Source: Candidatus Butyricicoccus avistercoris (GTDB taxonomy: Bacteria > Bacillota > Clostridia > Oscillospirales > Butyricicoccaceae). From it: a stretch of DNA of 63,117 nt. The position numbers and the translations under genes are program-made. Shown in pieces: positions 24,791 through 33,876 of this stretch (the first letter of the stretch is position 1; every line of letters begins with the position of its first letter). Location of the stretch: positions 1 through 63,117 of the forward strand of contig DXIE01000021.1 in the NCBI GenBank assembly GCA_019113005.1, read 5' to 3'. The notes beneath the pieces are model-generated. The model did no database searches, was not told the origin of the DNA, and worked only from the letters and a program-made list of their open reading frames with translations.

Positions 24791-24985
24791 TTAAAACCCA
24801 AAAACAGATTTCATCATTTGAAATAAATTTGCTATTTCTTGTACTAAAATCATCATTACAACCACAAGACCTGCAAGAGTTGTCATAAGAGCTTGTTCTT
24901 CCCTGCCTGAGCGTACTAAAAGCTGATTAAAAACTGCTACTAAAATTCCTACTGCTGCTATTTTAAAAATCAAATCTATTTGCAT
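24791..24985 (-). CDS. spoIIIAC: Stage III sporulation protein AC
   Basis: 64 residues, two membrane segments with the conserved middle RSGREEQALMTTLAGLVVV. Normal length for SpoIIIAC. Confidence 0.95.
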   Translation of the reverse strand: MQIDLIFKIAAVGILVAVFNQLLVRSGREEQALMTTLAGLVVVMMILVQEIANLFQMMKSVFGF

Positions 24986-24997
24986 ATTAAAACCTCT

Positions 24998-25516
24998 TTA
25001 AACAATCATTAGAACGGTTATTATACCAGCGGCAATTCCACACATTCTATATACATTTCCTTTGTTTTGAAGTGCTTGTACTGCTAAAGTTTGTATTGAT
25101 ACGAGTTTAGAACGAGTGTGCAGTAAACCTGAAATTTGCATTTCTGCTTGATATCTACCTAGATATGAAGCGGTGTTTCTTAAGGTTTCGATTTCTTCAT
25201 ACTCCATTCCAAGAGAAAAAGCTAAATCTCTGATTGTAGTGTGCCAATGATAACTAAAAGATAATTCATGTTGTATATTTATACGGTTTAACATTTCGAT
25301 AAAAACAGGTTTTAATGATGAATTATCTTGCTTTGAGAGCATATTTAGTATATCTGGTATTGGAGTGTGATTTTGCTCAATTTCAGCGGTTATAAAATCA
25401 ATGGCACAAATCCACTCACCTAAAATTTTGGTTCGTTTTACTAGCTTTTGTTTTCCTGCAATACCTAGAGCCGTACTTGAAAAAATAACAAGTATTGCAC
25501 CTAAAATCTGTAACAT
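24998..25516 (-). CDS. spoIIIAB: Stage III sporulation protein AB
   Basis: 172 residues with an N-terminal and a C-terminal membrane segment and a helical soluble middle resembling type II secretion GspF-like halves (LGEWICAIDFITAEIEQNH, ETLRNTASYLGRYQAEMQ). The ATG has AAGGAGG about 10 bases upstream and lies 4 bases after the spoIIIAA stop. Confidence 0.93.
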   Translation of the reverse strand: MLQILGAILVIFSSTALGIAGKQKLVKRTKILGEWICAIDFITAEIEQNHTPIPDILNMLSKQDNSSLKPVFIEMLNRINIQHELSFSYHWHTTIRDLAFSLGMEYEEIETLRNTASYLGRYQAEMQISGLLHTRSKLVSIQTLAVQALQNKGNVYRMCGIAAGIITVLMIV

Positions 25517-25520
25517 TTTT

Positions 25521-26411
25521 CTATATTCCTCCTTGTAAAATATTTATTTTTCTTGTGTTTTCGTGCTTTTCAAGACTTATAATAATATCAAAAATATTAA
25601 GTTTCATCATTTCATTGTATAGTGGTCTGTTTTTTAAATCATCAATACTTATAGCATGTGCAGATGCAAAAATGCTAACTCCACAATTACATGCATAATC
25701 TATTGCTTTTAAATCATCAGGTGAAGTTATTTCATCAAGAGCTATAATTTTTGGTGACATGGTTTTTAAAAGCATCAAAACAGCTTCAGCTTTTGGAGCT
25801 TCAATAATATCGGTATGTGTTCCGATATCAAATTGTGCTATTCCATTGTTAAGTGCAGTAAGCTCTCCCCTTTCATCAGCTACCGAAATACGAACTCCCT
25901 TATTCGAAACTTGTCTTATAAGGTCTCGAAGTATAGTTGTTTTACCATATGCAGGAGGAGATAAAATTAAAACATTTTTAGGTCGTCCATTTTTAAAAAA
26001 TATATGAGGCATTAAACTATCAGCACAGCCTAAATATTCTTGAGCAATTCTTAAGTTAAGTGAAGAAATTGTTCGTATTCCTGATATTTTACCATTATTT
26101 ATAACTGCTGTACCACAAATTCCAAGTCTATGACCGCCATCTAGAGGTAAAAATCCTTGTGCAATATATTCTGAATAGCTATGTACAGAATATCTTGCTG
26201 CACGACTTAAAATTTCTTGTAGATTATTTTGGGTTATAATGTATTCTCCTAGTTTATGCTCTTTATCATTCCATACAGCATATATAGGTCTGCCTGCTCT
26301 AAGTCTTATTTCTTCACAGATCTCACATTCTTTGATATGTATTAAAATGTTTTTTATTTGCGGTGTTAGACAATCACAAGCATTTATAAAACGTTTTGTT
26401 CTTTCCTTCAT
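25521..26411 (-). CDS. spoIIIAA: Stage III sporulation protein AA (ATPase)
   Basis: About 296 residues, the secretion-type ATPase of the mother-cell channel. Walker A-like SPPAYGKTTILRDLIR, RISVADERGELTAL and the Walker B region PKIIALDEITSP are visible. Three candidate starts lie close together (GTG 26420, ATG 26417, ATG 26411); AGGTG placed 6 bases before ATG 26411 supports the last. It heads the eight-gene operon, which in the family is driven by sigma-E; a -35-like TCATATTT is upstream but I could not find a convincing -10. Confidence 0.94.
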   Translation of the reverse strand: MKERTKRFINACDCLTPQIKNILIHIKECEICEEIRLRAGRPIYAVWNDKEHKLGEYIITQNNLQEILSRAARYSVHSYSEYIAQGFLPLDGGHRLGICGTAVINNGKISGIRTISSLNLRIAQEYLGCADSLMPHIFFKNGRPKNVLILSPPAYGKTTILRDLIRQVSNKGVRISVADERGELTALNNGIAQFDIGTHTDIIEAPKAEAVLMLLKTMSPKIIALDEITSPDDLKAIDYACNCGVSIFASAHAISIDDLKNRPLYNEMMKLNIFDIIISLEKHENTRKINILQGGI

Positions 26412-26476
26412 ATTCATCACCTGTTTTATACATACTCACCTAAATGTGTAAATATGAAAGAAATTTTGAAATTTGC

Positions 26477-26505
26477 TTGACAAAAAGAGATAATGTTCGT
26501 ATAAT
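26477..26505 (+). promoter_or_regulatory. Promoter of aro operon
   Basis: TTGACA (26477-26482) and TATAAT (26500-26505) with exact 17-base spacing, just before the T-box leader and divergent from spoIIIAA. Confidence 0.92.
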
Positions 26506-26511
26506 AAAAAC

Positions 26512-26801
26512 AAATATTGTAAATGCGATGAAAGAGAAAGTAACAATGTCTGTTGTATCTTTCAGGGAGTGCTTGTCTTGACTGTAAACAAGTGCAGATA
26601 CTGACTTTGTGAAGTTCCCTCTTGAGCAGTAAAGCTGAAACGGTTTTCTTGCGGTAGGCTTTGACGGTTTTCCCCCGTTATAGGGATACGATATGTTTGT
26701 ATCGGATTTAAAGTGCAGTTTTATTATAAAACTGAATTTGGGTGGTACCGCGGAAGTTTTGCTCTTTCGTCCCTTGTTTAAGGTGACGAGGGGCTTTTTT
26801 T
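26512..26801 (+). promoter_or_regulatory. T-box riboswitch, probable Phe specifier
   Basis: Stem I begins GCGATGAAAGAGAAAGTA (about 26525-26542). The T-box bulge GGGTGGTACCGCGG is at 26740-26753, followed by a terminator (26761-26801) ending in seven T. Aligning to glyQS (GAA-N-specifier-N-CUUUUGAG), here GAA-G-TTC-C-CTCTTGAG gives specifier TTC (26615-26617), that is Phe. Uncharged tRNA-Phe would stabilise the antiterminator and turn on the aro/phe genes. Confidence 0.93.
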
Positions 26802-26861
26802 GTACCATCTTGCTTTAATACGCTAAAATTTATATTTTATCATAAAAAGGAGATTAAAACT

Positions 26862-27881
26862 ATGATTATCGTAATGAAAAATGGCACAACAGAAGAACAT
26901 ATTACAAAGCTGTCAAATTGGCTTAGTGAACGTTTTAATGTACAGGTAAATCCTATTTATGGTACAGGCACAACTGTTCTTGCACTTGTAGGCGATACTG
27001 GTGCAGTAGATAAAGATGCTCTGCTTTTAGATAAATATGTAGAACGCATAACAAAGGTTCAAGAACCATTTAAGCTTGCAAACCGTAAAATGCACCCACA
27101 GGATACCATTGTTAAAATAGCTGATGGTGTTGAAGTTGGTGGAAAAAAGATTGTAGTTATGGCAGGACCTTGTTCAGTTGAGAGCAGAGAACAGATTATT
27201 GATGTAGCTAAAAACGTTAAAAAGAACGGAGCTACTGTACTGCGTGGCGGTGCATGGAAACCTCGTTCTTCCCCATATTCTTTCCAAGGTTTAAAAGCTG
27301 AGGGTCTTGACTTACTACATGAGGCACATAAGGAAACAGGTCTGCCAGTTGTAACAGAAATTACAAACCCTGCACATATTGAACTATTCATGGAAAAATG
27401 CGATTGTTTCCAAGTTGGTGCAAGAAATATGCAAAACTTTGAGTTACTTAAGGAGCTTGGTCAAACCGATAAGCCTGTACTTTTAAAGCGTGGTTTTGCA
27501 AATACTATTGAAGAATTTTTGATGTCTGCTGAATATCTGATGGCTGGCGGAAATAAAAATGTTATTCTTTGTGAACGTGGTATCCGTACTTATGAAACAT
27601 ATACAAGAAATACACTTGATATTTCTGCTGTACCAGTATTAAAGCGTATGAGTCATTTACCAGTAGTAGTTGACCCAAGCCATGCAGGCGGTATTTACTG
27701 GATGGTAGAGCCACTAGCTCGTGCAGCCGTTGCAGCAGGTGCTGACGGATTGATGATTGAAGTTCATAATGACCCAGCTCATGCACTTTCTGACGGTGCT
27801 CAGTCACTAACTTATGAGTCATTTGAAGAAACTATGAATTCACTTCGTAGTATTGCAAATGCTATGGGACGTGAAATTTAA
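26862..27881 (+). CDS. aroF: 3-deoxy-7-phosphoheptulonate synthase (DAHP synthase)
   Basis: 339 residues: an N-terminal ferredoxin-like regulatory domain (1-70) and the TIM-barrel synthase of the AroA-beta/KDOPS-like type (Thermotoga TM0343 form). VVMAGPCSVES, RGGAWKPRSSPYSFQG, QVGARNMQNFELL, LLKRG and VVDPSHAGG are the expected active-site motifs. It catalyses the first shikimate step; the N-terminal domain usually binds Phe/Tyr for feedback control. First gene after the T-box; AAAAGGAG precedes ATG. Confidence 0.96.
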   Translation: MIIVMKNGTTEEHITKLSNWLSERFNVQVNPIYGTGTTVLALVGDTGAVDKDALLLDKYVERITKVQEPFKLANRKMHPQDTIVKIADGVEVGGKKIVVMAGPCSVESREQIIDVAKNVKKNGATVLRGGAWKPRSSPYSFQGLKAEGLDLLHEAHKETGLPVVTEITNPAHIELFMEKCDCFQVGARNMQNFELLKELGQTDKPVLLKRGFANTIEEFLMSAEYLMAGGNKNVILCERGIRTYETYTRNTLDISAVPVLKRMSHLPVVVDPSHAGGIYWMVEPLARAAVAAGADGLMIEVHNDPAHALSDGAQSLTYESFEETMNSLRSIANAMGREI

Positions 27882-27892
27882 GAGGATAAAAA

Positions 27893-28936
27893 ATGAAAAA
27901 GTTAACTCTTTCAGGCTTAAATGACATATCTGAAATTCTAATTGATGAAAAAATTATAGATAATGTTGCTGGGTTGTGTCTTGATGTGTTCTCTCCTAGC
28001 AAGGTGCATATTGTTACAGATACAAATGTAGCACCATTATATTTAGAAAATATAGAAAAACAGTTTTCTATTCCAGTAACACATAGCATACTGCCTGCTG
28101 GTGAGGAATATAAAAGACTGGAGACTATAAACACAATATACACAGATTTAATAAATGCAGATATCACACGAAAAGATTTAATTATTGCCTTGGGTGGTGG
28201 TGTAATCGGTGATATGACAGGCTTTGCAGCAGCTACATTTTTAAGAGGTGTATCACTTTGTCAAATACCTACTACACTTCTTGCACAGGTTGACTCATCA
28301 GTTGGCGGTAAAACAGCGGTTGATATGCCACAAGGTAAAAATTTAGTCGGTGCATTTTATCAGCCAAGACTGGTGCTTATTGACCCTTATGTTTTAAAGT
28401 CTTTACCAGAGCATATTTTTATAGATGGTATGGCTGAAGTTGTAAAGTATGGCTGTATACAAAATGCAGATATTCTTGATATGGTAAGTAAACCAGATTA
28501 TAAAGATAATATATCTAATATTATTTATGAGTGTGTAAAGATAAAGCGAGATGTTGTTGAAGTTGATGAACATGATACAGGACTTCGCATGATTTTAAAT
28601 TTTGGTCATACTATTGGTCATGCCATAGAAAAACTGGGCGATTATACTAAATTCAGTCATGGCAATGCAGTGTCAATGGGTATGATAGCAGCTATGAAAT
28701 TATCTGATGCTATTGGAAATGATAATAGCCTAACAGCATATTTATCTGGTATACTAAATAGTATAGGTCTACCTACTTCCCTACCGTATGAAAAAGAAGA
28801 TATATTTAATGCTCTGCTTTCAGATAAAAAGAAGATGGGCGATACAATGAATTTCATTTTAGTACGCACAATGGGCAAGGCTGAGATTGAAAAAATAGAA
28901 ATAGATAGACTTCATAAACTGATTAAAGCAATATAA
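27893..28936 (+). CDS. aroB: 3-dehydroquinate synthase
   Basis: 347 residues. NAD-binding LGGGVIGDMTGFAAA, QIPTTLLAQVDSSVGGKTAVD, and Zn-binding LNFGHTIGHAIE are present. Catalyses conversion of DAHP to dehydroquinate. Starts 11 bases after aroF. Confidence 0.96.
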   Translation: MKKLTLSGLNDISEILIDEKIIDNVAGLCLDVFSPSKVHIVTDTNVAPLYLENIEKQFSIPVTHSILPAGEEYKRLETINTIYTDLINADITRKDLIIALGGGVIGDMTGFAAATFLRGVSLCQIPTTLLAQVDSSVGGKTAVDMPQGKNLVGAFYQPRLVLIDPYVLKSLPEHIFIDGMAEVVKYGCIQNADILDMVSKPDYKDNISNIIYECVKIKRDVVEVDEHDTGLRMILNFGHTIGHAIEKLGDYTKFSHGNAVSMGMIAAMKLSDAIGNDNSLTAYLSGILNSIGLPTSLPYEKEDIFNALLSDKKKMGDTMNFILVRTMGKAEIEKIEIDRLHKLIKAI

Positions 28937-28962
28937 AAAGTTATTTAAGGAGGAAACCTACC

Positions 28963-30066
28963 ATGGGTTCTGTATGGGGAAATACAATTAAAGTTTCCAT
29001 ATTTGGAGAATCTCACGGAGGCGGCATTGGTGTGGTGCTTGATGGTTTTCCATCGGGCATTGCTTTTGATGAGGCATTCGTGTTAAGTGAAATGGAGCGA
29101 CGTTCTCCTGGTAGAAATAAACAATCAACTGCAAGAAAAGAAAAAGATGCACCTAAAATACTTTCAGGTGTATATCAAGGATATACAACAGGTACACCTA
29201 TCTGTGCTATGCTAGAAAATACCGATACCCGCTCTGGTGATTATAAGGATTTTAGCACACAGCCACGTCCTGCTCATGCAGACTATACAGGTTTAGTGCG
29301 TTATGGCGGATATAATGACCCAAGAGGTGGCGGACATTTCTCAGGCAGACTCACAGCACCTTTAGTTTTTGCAGGTGCAATGTGTAAACTATTTTTAAAG
29401 AGTAAAGGTATAACTGTTGGTGCACATATTCAGTCTATTGCACAAATTCAAGATACGCCTTTTGATGATGTAGAAGTTACAGCAGAGCAGCTTGATAAAA
29501 TCAGATTACAGGAATATCCTGTTATTAACCCACTGGCAGAAAAAGCTATGCTTTCTGCTATTGAAGATGCAAGACTTGACCAAGACTCTGTGGGTGGTGT
29601 TATCGAATGTGCTGCGGTAGGTGTTCCAGCTGGTCTGGGCAGTCCTATGTTTGACACTATCGAAAGTAAACTTTCTTCTATACTATTTGCTGTACCTGCT
29701 GTAAAGGGTGTTGAGTTCGGTGTAGGCTTTGGTTTTGCAGATTTTAGAGGTTCACATGCCAACGATGCATTTATGCTATCTGATGATGAAAAGGTAATAA
29801 CCGAAACCAATAATAACGGTGGCGTATTAGGTGGTATTACAAGCGGTATGCCACTTGTATTCCGTACAGTTATTAAACCTACACCGTCTATATCTAAAAA
29901 GCAGCGTACACTTAATCTATCTACTGGTGAAGTTGAAGATTTAGTTATAAAAGGCAGACATGACCCATGTATTGTAACTCGTGCAGCACCAGTTATAGAG
30001 GCTGCGGCAGCTATTGCCCTTGCAGATATTTATGTGGAGGGCTATGGCTATGCGAATGCTGAATGA
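28963..30066 (+). CDS. aroC: Chorismate synthase
   Basis: 367 residues. FGESHGGGIGVVLDGFPSG, the FMN-binding RPAHADYT..KYGGYNDPRGGG pattern, and ARAAPVIEAAAAIALAD at the end are diagnostic. Converts EPSP to chorismate with reduced FMN. AAGGAGG about 8 bases before the ATG. The end overlaps pheA. Confidence 0.97.
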   Translation: MGSVWGNTIKVSIFGESHGGGIGVVLDGFPSGIAFDEAFVLSEMERRSPGRNKQSTARKEKDAPKILSGVYQGYTTGTPICAMLENTDTRSGDYKDFSTQPRPAHADYTGLVRYGGYNDPRGGGHFSGRLTAPLVFAGAMCKLFLKSKGITVGAHIQSIAQIQDTPFDDVEVTAEQLDKIRLQEYPVINPLAEKAMLSAIEDARLDQDSVGGVIECAAVGVPAGLGSPMFDTIESKLSSILFAVPAVKGVEFGVGFGFADFRGSHANDAFMLSDDEKVITETNNNGGVLGGITSGMPLVFRTVIKPTPSISKKQRTLNLSTGEVEDLVIKGRHDPCIVTRAAPVIEAAAAIALADIYVEGYGYANAE

Positions 30067-31204
30067 AATCCGAGAGGATATAAACCAAGTAGATAATGAA
30101 ATTCGTAAGTTGTTTGCTAAAAGAATGAAACTAGCTGAGCAGGTAGCCGAATATAAGCTAGAAACAAATGATAAGGTTTTAAAGCCTGATAGAGAGGCTG
30201 CACTCATTAAAATGATGAGTGATGATATGCCGGAAGATATAAAGCATGGATATATATCTATGCTTAAAACATCTATCAGAGTAAGCCGTATGCATCAATA
30301 TCAATATATGCTAAAGCAAAACCCTGAAAAGCTCAAATATCATTATTTAGAGCCAAATAATACACCTAAGACAGTTGTATATCAAGGATTACCAGCTTCT
30401 TATCAATCACAAGCCGCAAAGGCAATGTTTAAAAATGCCGAAAATATTTTTCATGTAGCAACTTTTGAAGATGTTTTCAAAGCTGTATCAGAAGACAGAG
30501 CAGAAATCGGTGTAGTGCCTATTGAGAATTCATCTATTGGCACTATAAACGAAGTATGTGATTTGCTAATGAAATATGACTTATATATTTCAAGGTCACA
30601 TATAAATGACATTCGTCATTGCCTTGCAGGGTGCAATAGTGCTACAATAGATGATGTCAAGCAGGTTTATTCTATCACTCCTGCACTTGACCAGTGTAAA
30701 AACTATCTCAAGGAAAAAGAGTTTGAGCCATGTAAGACAACTAATACAGCGGTAGCAGCACAACAAATACATGATTTTAACGATATTACAAAAGCTGCTG
30801 TATGTTCAGAAGATGCTGCTAGGCTCTATGGTCTTAAAATATTAGCTGCATGCATAAATGATGATAAAACCAATCAGACACGTTTTGTAGCTATTAGCAA
30901 AAAGCTTTCTGCAAGTGAAAATGATAATCGTGTAAGCATTGCATTTACTCTGCCACACGAACAAGGCACACTTGCCGCAGCACTCTCTATGTTTTCTGAC
31001 AGAAATATAAACCTTACAGAAATACATTCAAGACCGCTTGCTGAAACACCTTGGAATTATAGATTTTATGCTGATTTTGAAGGCAGCCTTGCAAATGAGG
31101 ATACAAGGTCTTTAATATATCAGTTATCAGAAGAGCTTTCATCGTTTAGACTTTTGGGGAGCTATCAAATAACGCAAAATAATGAGGTTTACTATGAAAA
31201 TTAA
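30050..31204 (+). CDS. pheA: Bifunctional chorismate mutase/prephenate dehydratase
   Basis: 384 residues in three parts: AroQ chorismate mutase (1-85, LNEIREDINQVDNEIRKLFAK), prephenate dehydratase (about 105-285, VVYQGLPASYQSQAA and VVPIENSSIGTINEV), and ACT domain (about 300-375, LPHEQGTLAAAL and IHSRPLAETPWNYRFY) for Phe feedback. The frame opens at 30014, but GGAGGG is 8 bases before the ATG at 30050. It lies inside the end of aroC by 17 bases. Confidence 0.94.
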   Translation: MRMLNEIREDINQVDNEIRKLFAKRMKLAEQVAEYKLETNDKVLKPDREAALIKMMSDDMPEDIKHGYISMLKTSIRVSRMHQYQYMLKQNPEKLKYHYLEPNNTPKTVVYQGLPASYQSQAAKAMFKNAENIFHVATFEDVFKAVSEDRAEIGVVPIENSSIGTINEVCDLLMKYDLYISRSHINDIRHCLAGCNSATIDDVKQVYSITPALDQCKNYLKEKEFEPCKTTNTAVAAQQIHDFNDITKAAVCSEDAARLYGLKILAACINDDKTNQTRFVAISKKLSASENDNRVSIAFTLPHEQGTLAAALSMFSDRNINLTEIHSRPLAETPWNYRFYADFEGSLANEDTRSLIYQLSEELSSFRLLGSYQITQNNEVYYEN

Positions 31205-32477
31205 ACAGATAGATAATGGTTTAAAAGGAGTTATAACTGTACCTGGGGATAAATCTGTCTCACATCGTGCAGTTATGTTCGGTGCACTTGCTAAAGGTAC
31301 AACACATATAACAGGTTTTTTAATGGGTGAAGATTGCCTTTCCACCATTGACTGTTTCTGTAAAATGGGTGTAAAGATAGATGTATCAGACAAGGAAGTT
31401 GTTGTGCATGGTGTTGGTATGCATGGTTTAAAATATCCAAACGAGCAGCTTTATACAGGCAACTCTGGCACTACTACTCGCCTGCTTTGCGGTATTCTTG
31501 CAGGTCAAAACTTCGATGTAACTATGACAGGTGATGCATCTATTCAAAAAAGACCTATGAAGCGAGTTATTACTCCACTTAGCAAAATGGGTGCAAAGAT
31601 TGACGGTGTAGACGGAAATTACTGCCCTCTTACTTTACATGGTGCTAATAATAAGTTAACTGGTATTACATATGAATTACCTGTTGCATCTGCACAGATT
31701 AAAAGTGCGGTTTTATTAGCGGGACTATATGCTGAGGGTCAAACCACTGTTATTGAACCTGCATGTTCTCGTGACCATACCGAGCGTATGCTAAGAGCTT
31801 TGGGTGCTGATGTCAAGAGTGAGGGCAGAACTATTGTTTTAACTCCTCCTGAAGATTTAACTGCTAAAGATGTAGCTGTACCTGCTGATATTTCATCTGC
31901 TGCATTTTTCCTTGTTGCAGGTGCTATTATTCCAAACTCTGAAATCACAATTAAAAATGTAGGAGTTAACCCAACCCGTACAGGTATTTTAGATGTATTA
32001 AAGGCTATGGGTGCAGATATCACAGAAAGCAACTTTAGAGATGAAGTTGAGCCAACTTGTGATTTAACTATAAAGTCATCAAAGCTAAAAGGCACTGTTA
32101 TTGGTGGCGATGTTATTCCACGACTTATAGATGAACTCCCAGTACTTGCGGTAGCTGCTGCATTTGCAGAGGGACAAACAATCATAAAAGATGCTGAGGA
32201 GTTAAAGGTCAAGGAATCTAATAGAATTGCAGCTATGGTTTGTGAACTTAGCAAAGCGGGTGCAGATGTCAAGGAAACTGATGACGGCATGATTATAAAC
32301 GGCGGCAACAAGTTAAGTGGTGCAAGCTTTGAAACATATAATGACCATAGAATTGCCATGAGTATGGCAGTTTGTGCGTTAGGCTGTGAGGGTGAAAGCG
32401 AAATTTTAAATCCAGACGTAGTTGCTATCTCCTACCCTGATTTCTTTGATACACTCAAAAAATTAGGAGGCGTATGA
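31194..32477 (+). CDS. aroA: 3-phosphoshikimate 1-carboxyvinyltransferase (EPSP synthase)
   Basis: 427 residues, the usual length. PGDKSVSHRAVMFGALA, LYTGNSGTTTRLLCG, VASAQIKSAVLLAG, DELPVLAVAAA and LKVKESNRI are class-typical. Start chosen at ATG 31194 (MKIKQID) rather than the in-frame ATG 31182, because PGDKS-type proteins begin there and GAGG lies upstream. It overlaps pheA by 11 bases and aroEK by 4. Confidence 0.96.
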   Translation: MKIKQIDNGLKGVITVPGDKSVSHRAVMFGALAKGTTHITGFLMGEDCLSTIDCFCKMGVKIDVSDKEVVVHGVGMHGLKYPNEQLYTGNSGTTTRLLCGILAGQNFDVTMTGDASIQKRPMKRVITPLSKMGAKIDGVDGNYCPLTLHGANNKLTGITYELPVASAQIKSAVLLAGLYAEGQTTVIEPACSRDHTERMLRALGADVKSEGRTIVLTPPEDLTAKDVAVPADISSAAFFLVAGAIIPNSEITIKNVGVNPTRTGILDVLKAMGADITESNFRDEVEPTCDLTIKSSKLKGTVIGGDVIPRLIDELPVLAVAAAFAEGQTIIKDAEELKVKESNRIAAMVCELSKAGADVKETDDGMIINGGNKLSGASFETYNDHRIAMSMAVCALGCEGESEILNPDVVAISYPDFFDTLKKLGGV

Positions 32478-33862
32478 TGGTTTTAACGCTTGAAAATTTT
32501 AAGAATTTTAAACCTACTCGTCCTACATATGCACTTTTTGGCTGGCCACTAGGTCACACAATGAGTCCAGAGCTACACTCTCAGCTTTTTAATGCTGCTA
32601 ATATGGAAGCTGATTATTTAGCCATAGCTGTAAAACCAGAAGAACTTGAAGAAGCAATGAATCTTGCAAAAGAAAAACTGCAAGGTATAAACCTAACAAT
32701 ACCGCATAAAAAAGCGGTTATAGATTTATTAGATGCTATTGACCCAAGTGCTATGGATTTACATTCTGTAAATACTGTACAGTTTAAAAATGGTGAAGCA
32801 ATAGGATATAATACTGATATTTTTGGTTTTGCCTCTACTCTTGAAAAAGATGGAATAGAGCTTAAAAATAAAAAGACTTTGGTTATAGGTTATGGCGGTG
32901 CATCTACTGTTATGGCATATCACTGTGCAAAGTCAAAATCTAATTTATATATAACTGGTAGGTCACTAGATAAAGCTTATAAATTAAAAAATGAACTTAA
33001 AGCATCTATGCCAAGTGCTAAAATAACCGCATGCACAAGAAAGCAAATACCAAAAGATGTTGAAATAGTTATAAATGGTACTCCTCTTGGAATGTATCCA
33101 AATGAGGAGAAAAAACCACTTTATTTCCTTCCAAGAAAAACAAAATATGTGTTTGATACTATATATAATCCTCCAAAAACATCTACAATGAAACTGGCAA
33201 AACGTGATGTTAAAACTAGAAATGGTATATATATGCTAGTTATGCAGGCTGCCGCAGCTCAAACTATCTGGAATAATACGCAGTTTGAGTGGAACGTTTT
33301 TGACAGTATAGCAAGAAGAGTTTTAGCTCAAATGGCAGCTAAACGTTTAAGAGAAAAATATAATAAAAATAATCTTGTACTTTGTGGCTTTATGGGCAGT
33401 GGTAAAACAACTGTGGGTAAAAAACTAGCCAGATTTATGGGGCTAAAGCATATTGATGCTGACGTATACCTTGAAGAAAAAGAAGGCAGAACAATCTCAG
33501 AGATTTTTGCACAAGATGGCGAAAAGGTATTTCGTGAGCTTGAGATAAAATATTTAAAAGAGATTTGTCAGATAGATGGTGCTGTAATTTCTCTTGGTGG
33601 TGGTGCAGTGCTTAAACCTGAAAATGTTCAAATAATAAAACAAACAGGTTTTTTAATACATTTAGACACACCATTTTACAGAATTGTTAAGAATTTAGAA
33701 AGTTCATCAAATCGTCCACTTCTTGATAAACGTACAGACCGTATGACAGAAATGCGAAAACTTTATAATGCAAGAAAGCATATATATCGTCAAGTGTCAG
33801 ATAGGTCTGTTAGAAGTCCAAGACTTAGTGAACTTGTAGAAGATTTACTGCAAAGCATTTAA
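32474..33862 (+). CDS. aroEK: Fused shikimate dehydrogenase-shikimate kinase
   Basis: 462 residues. The N-terminal AroE part (1-280) has FGWPLGHTMSPELH, INLTIPHK with catalytic Lys, NTDIFGF and VIGYGGAST; the C-terminal AroK part (about 292-462) begins LVLCGFMGSGKTTVGKKLA (Walker A) and has DADVYLEEKEGRTISEIF, FRELE and SLGGGAVL. These two steps (shikimate pathway steps 4 and 5) are normally separate proteins. ATG 32477 has better spacing to the GGAGG at 32466-32470 than ATG 32474. No aroD is in this operon. Confidence 0.94.
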   Translation: MMVLTLENFKNFKPTRPTYALFGWPLGHTMSPELHSQLFNAANMEADYLAIAVKPEELEEAMNLAKEKLQGINLTIPHKKAVIDLLDAIDPSAMDLHSVNTVQFKNGEAIGYNTDIFGFASTLEKDGIELKNKKTLVIGYGGASTVMAYHCAKSKSNLYITGRSLDKAYKLKNELKASMPSAKITACTRKQIPKDVEIVINGTPLGMYPNEEKKPLYFLPRKTKYVFDTIYNPPKTSTMKLAKRDVKTRNGIYMLVMQAAAAQTIWNNTQFEWNVFDSIARRVLAQMAAKRLREKYNKNNLVLCGFMGSGKTTVGKKLARFMGLKHIDADVYLEEKEGRTISEIFAQDGEKVFRELEIKYLKEICQIDGAVISLGGGAVLKPENVQIIKQTGFLIHLDTPFYRIVKNLESSSNRPLLDKRTDRMTEMRKLYNARKHIYRQVSDRSVRSPRLSELVEDLLQSI

Positions 33863-33876
33863 AAGAAAGGATTATT

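Noticed and set aside
26412-26470. Sigma-E promoter of spoIIIAA
   Set aside because: A -35-like TCATATTT exists, but no convincing CATACANT-type -10 follows at the right spacing; left unannotated although sigma-E control is expected from family knowledge.
26440-26808. 122-codon minus-strand frame over the aro leader
   Set aside because: It is antisense to a clear T-box riboswitch and its composition (runs of basic and hydrophobic residues) reflects the RNA hairpins.
31739-32359. 206-codon minus-strand frame inside aroA
   Set aside because: Shadow of the strongly supported EPSP synthase frame; no ribosome site and no family resemblance.
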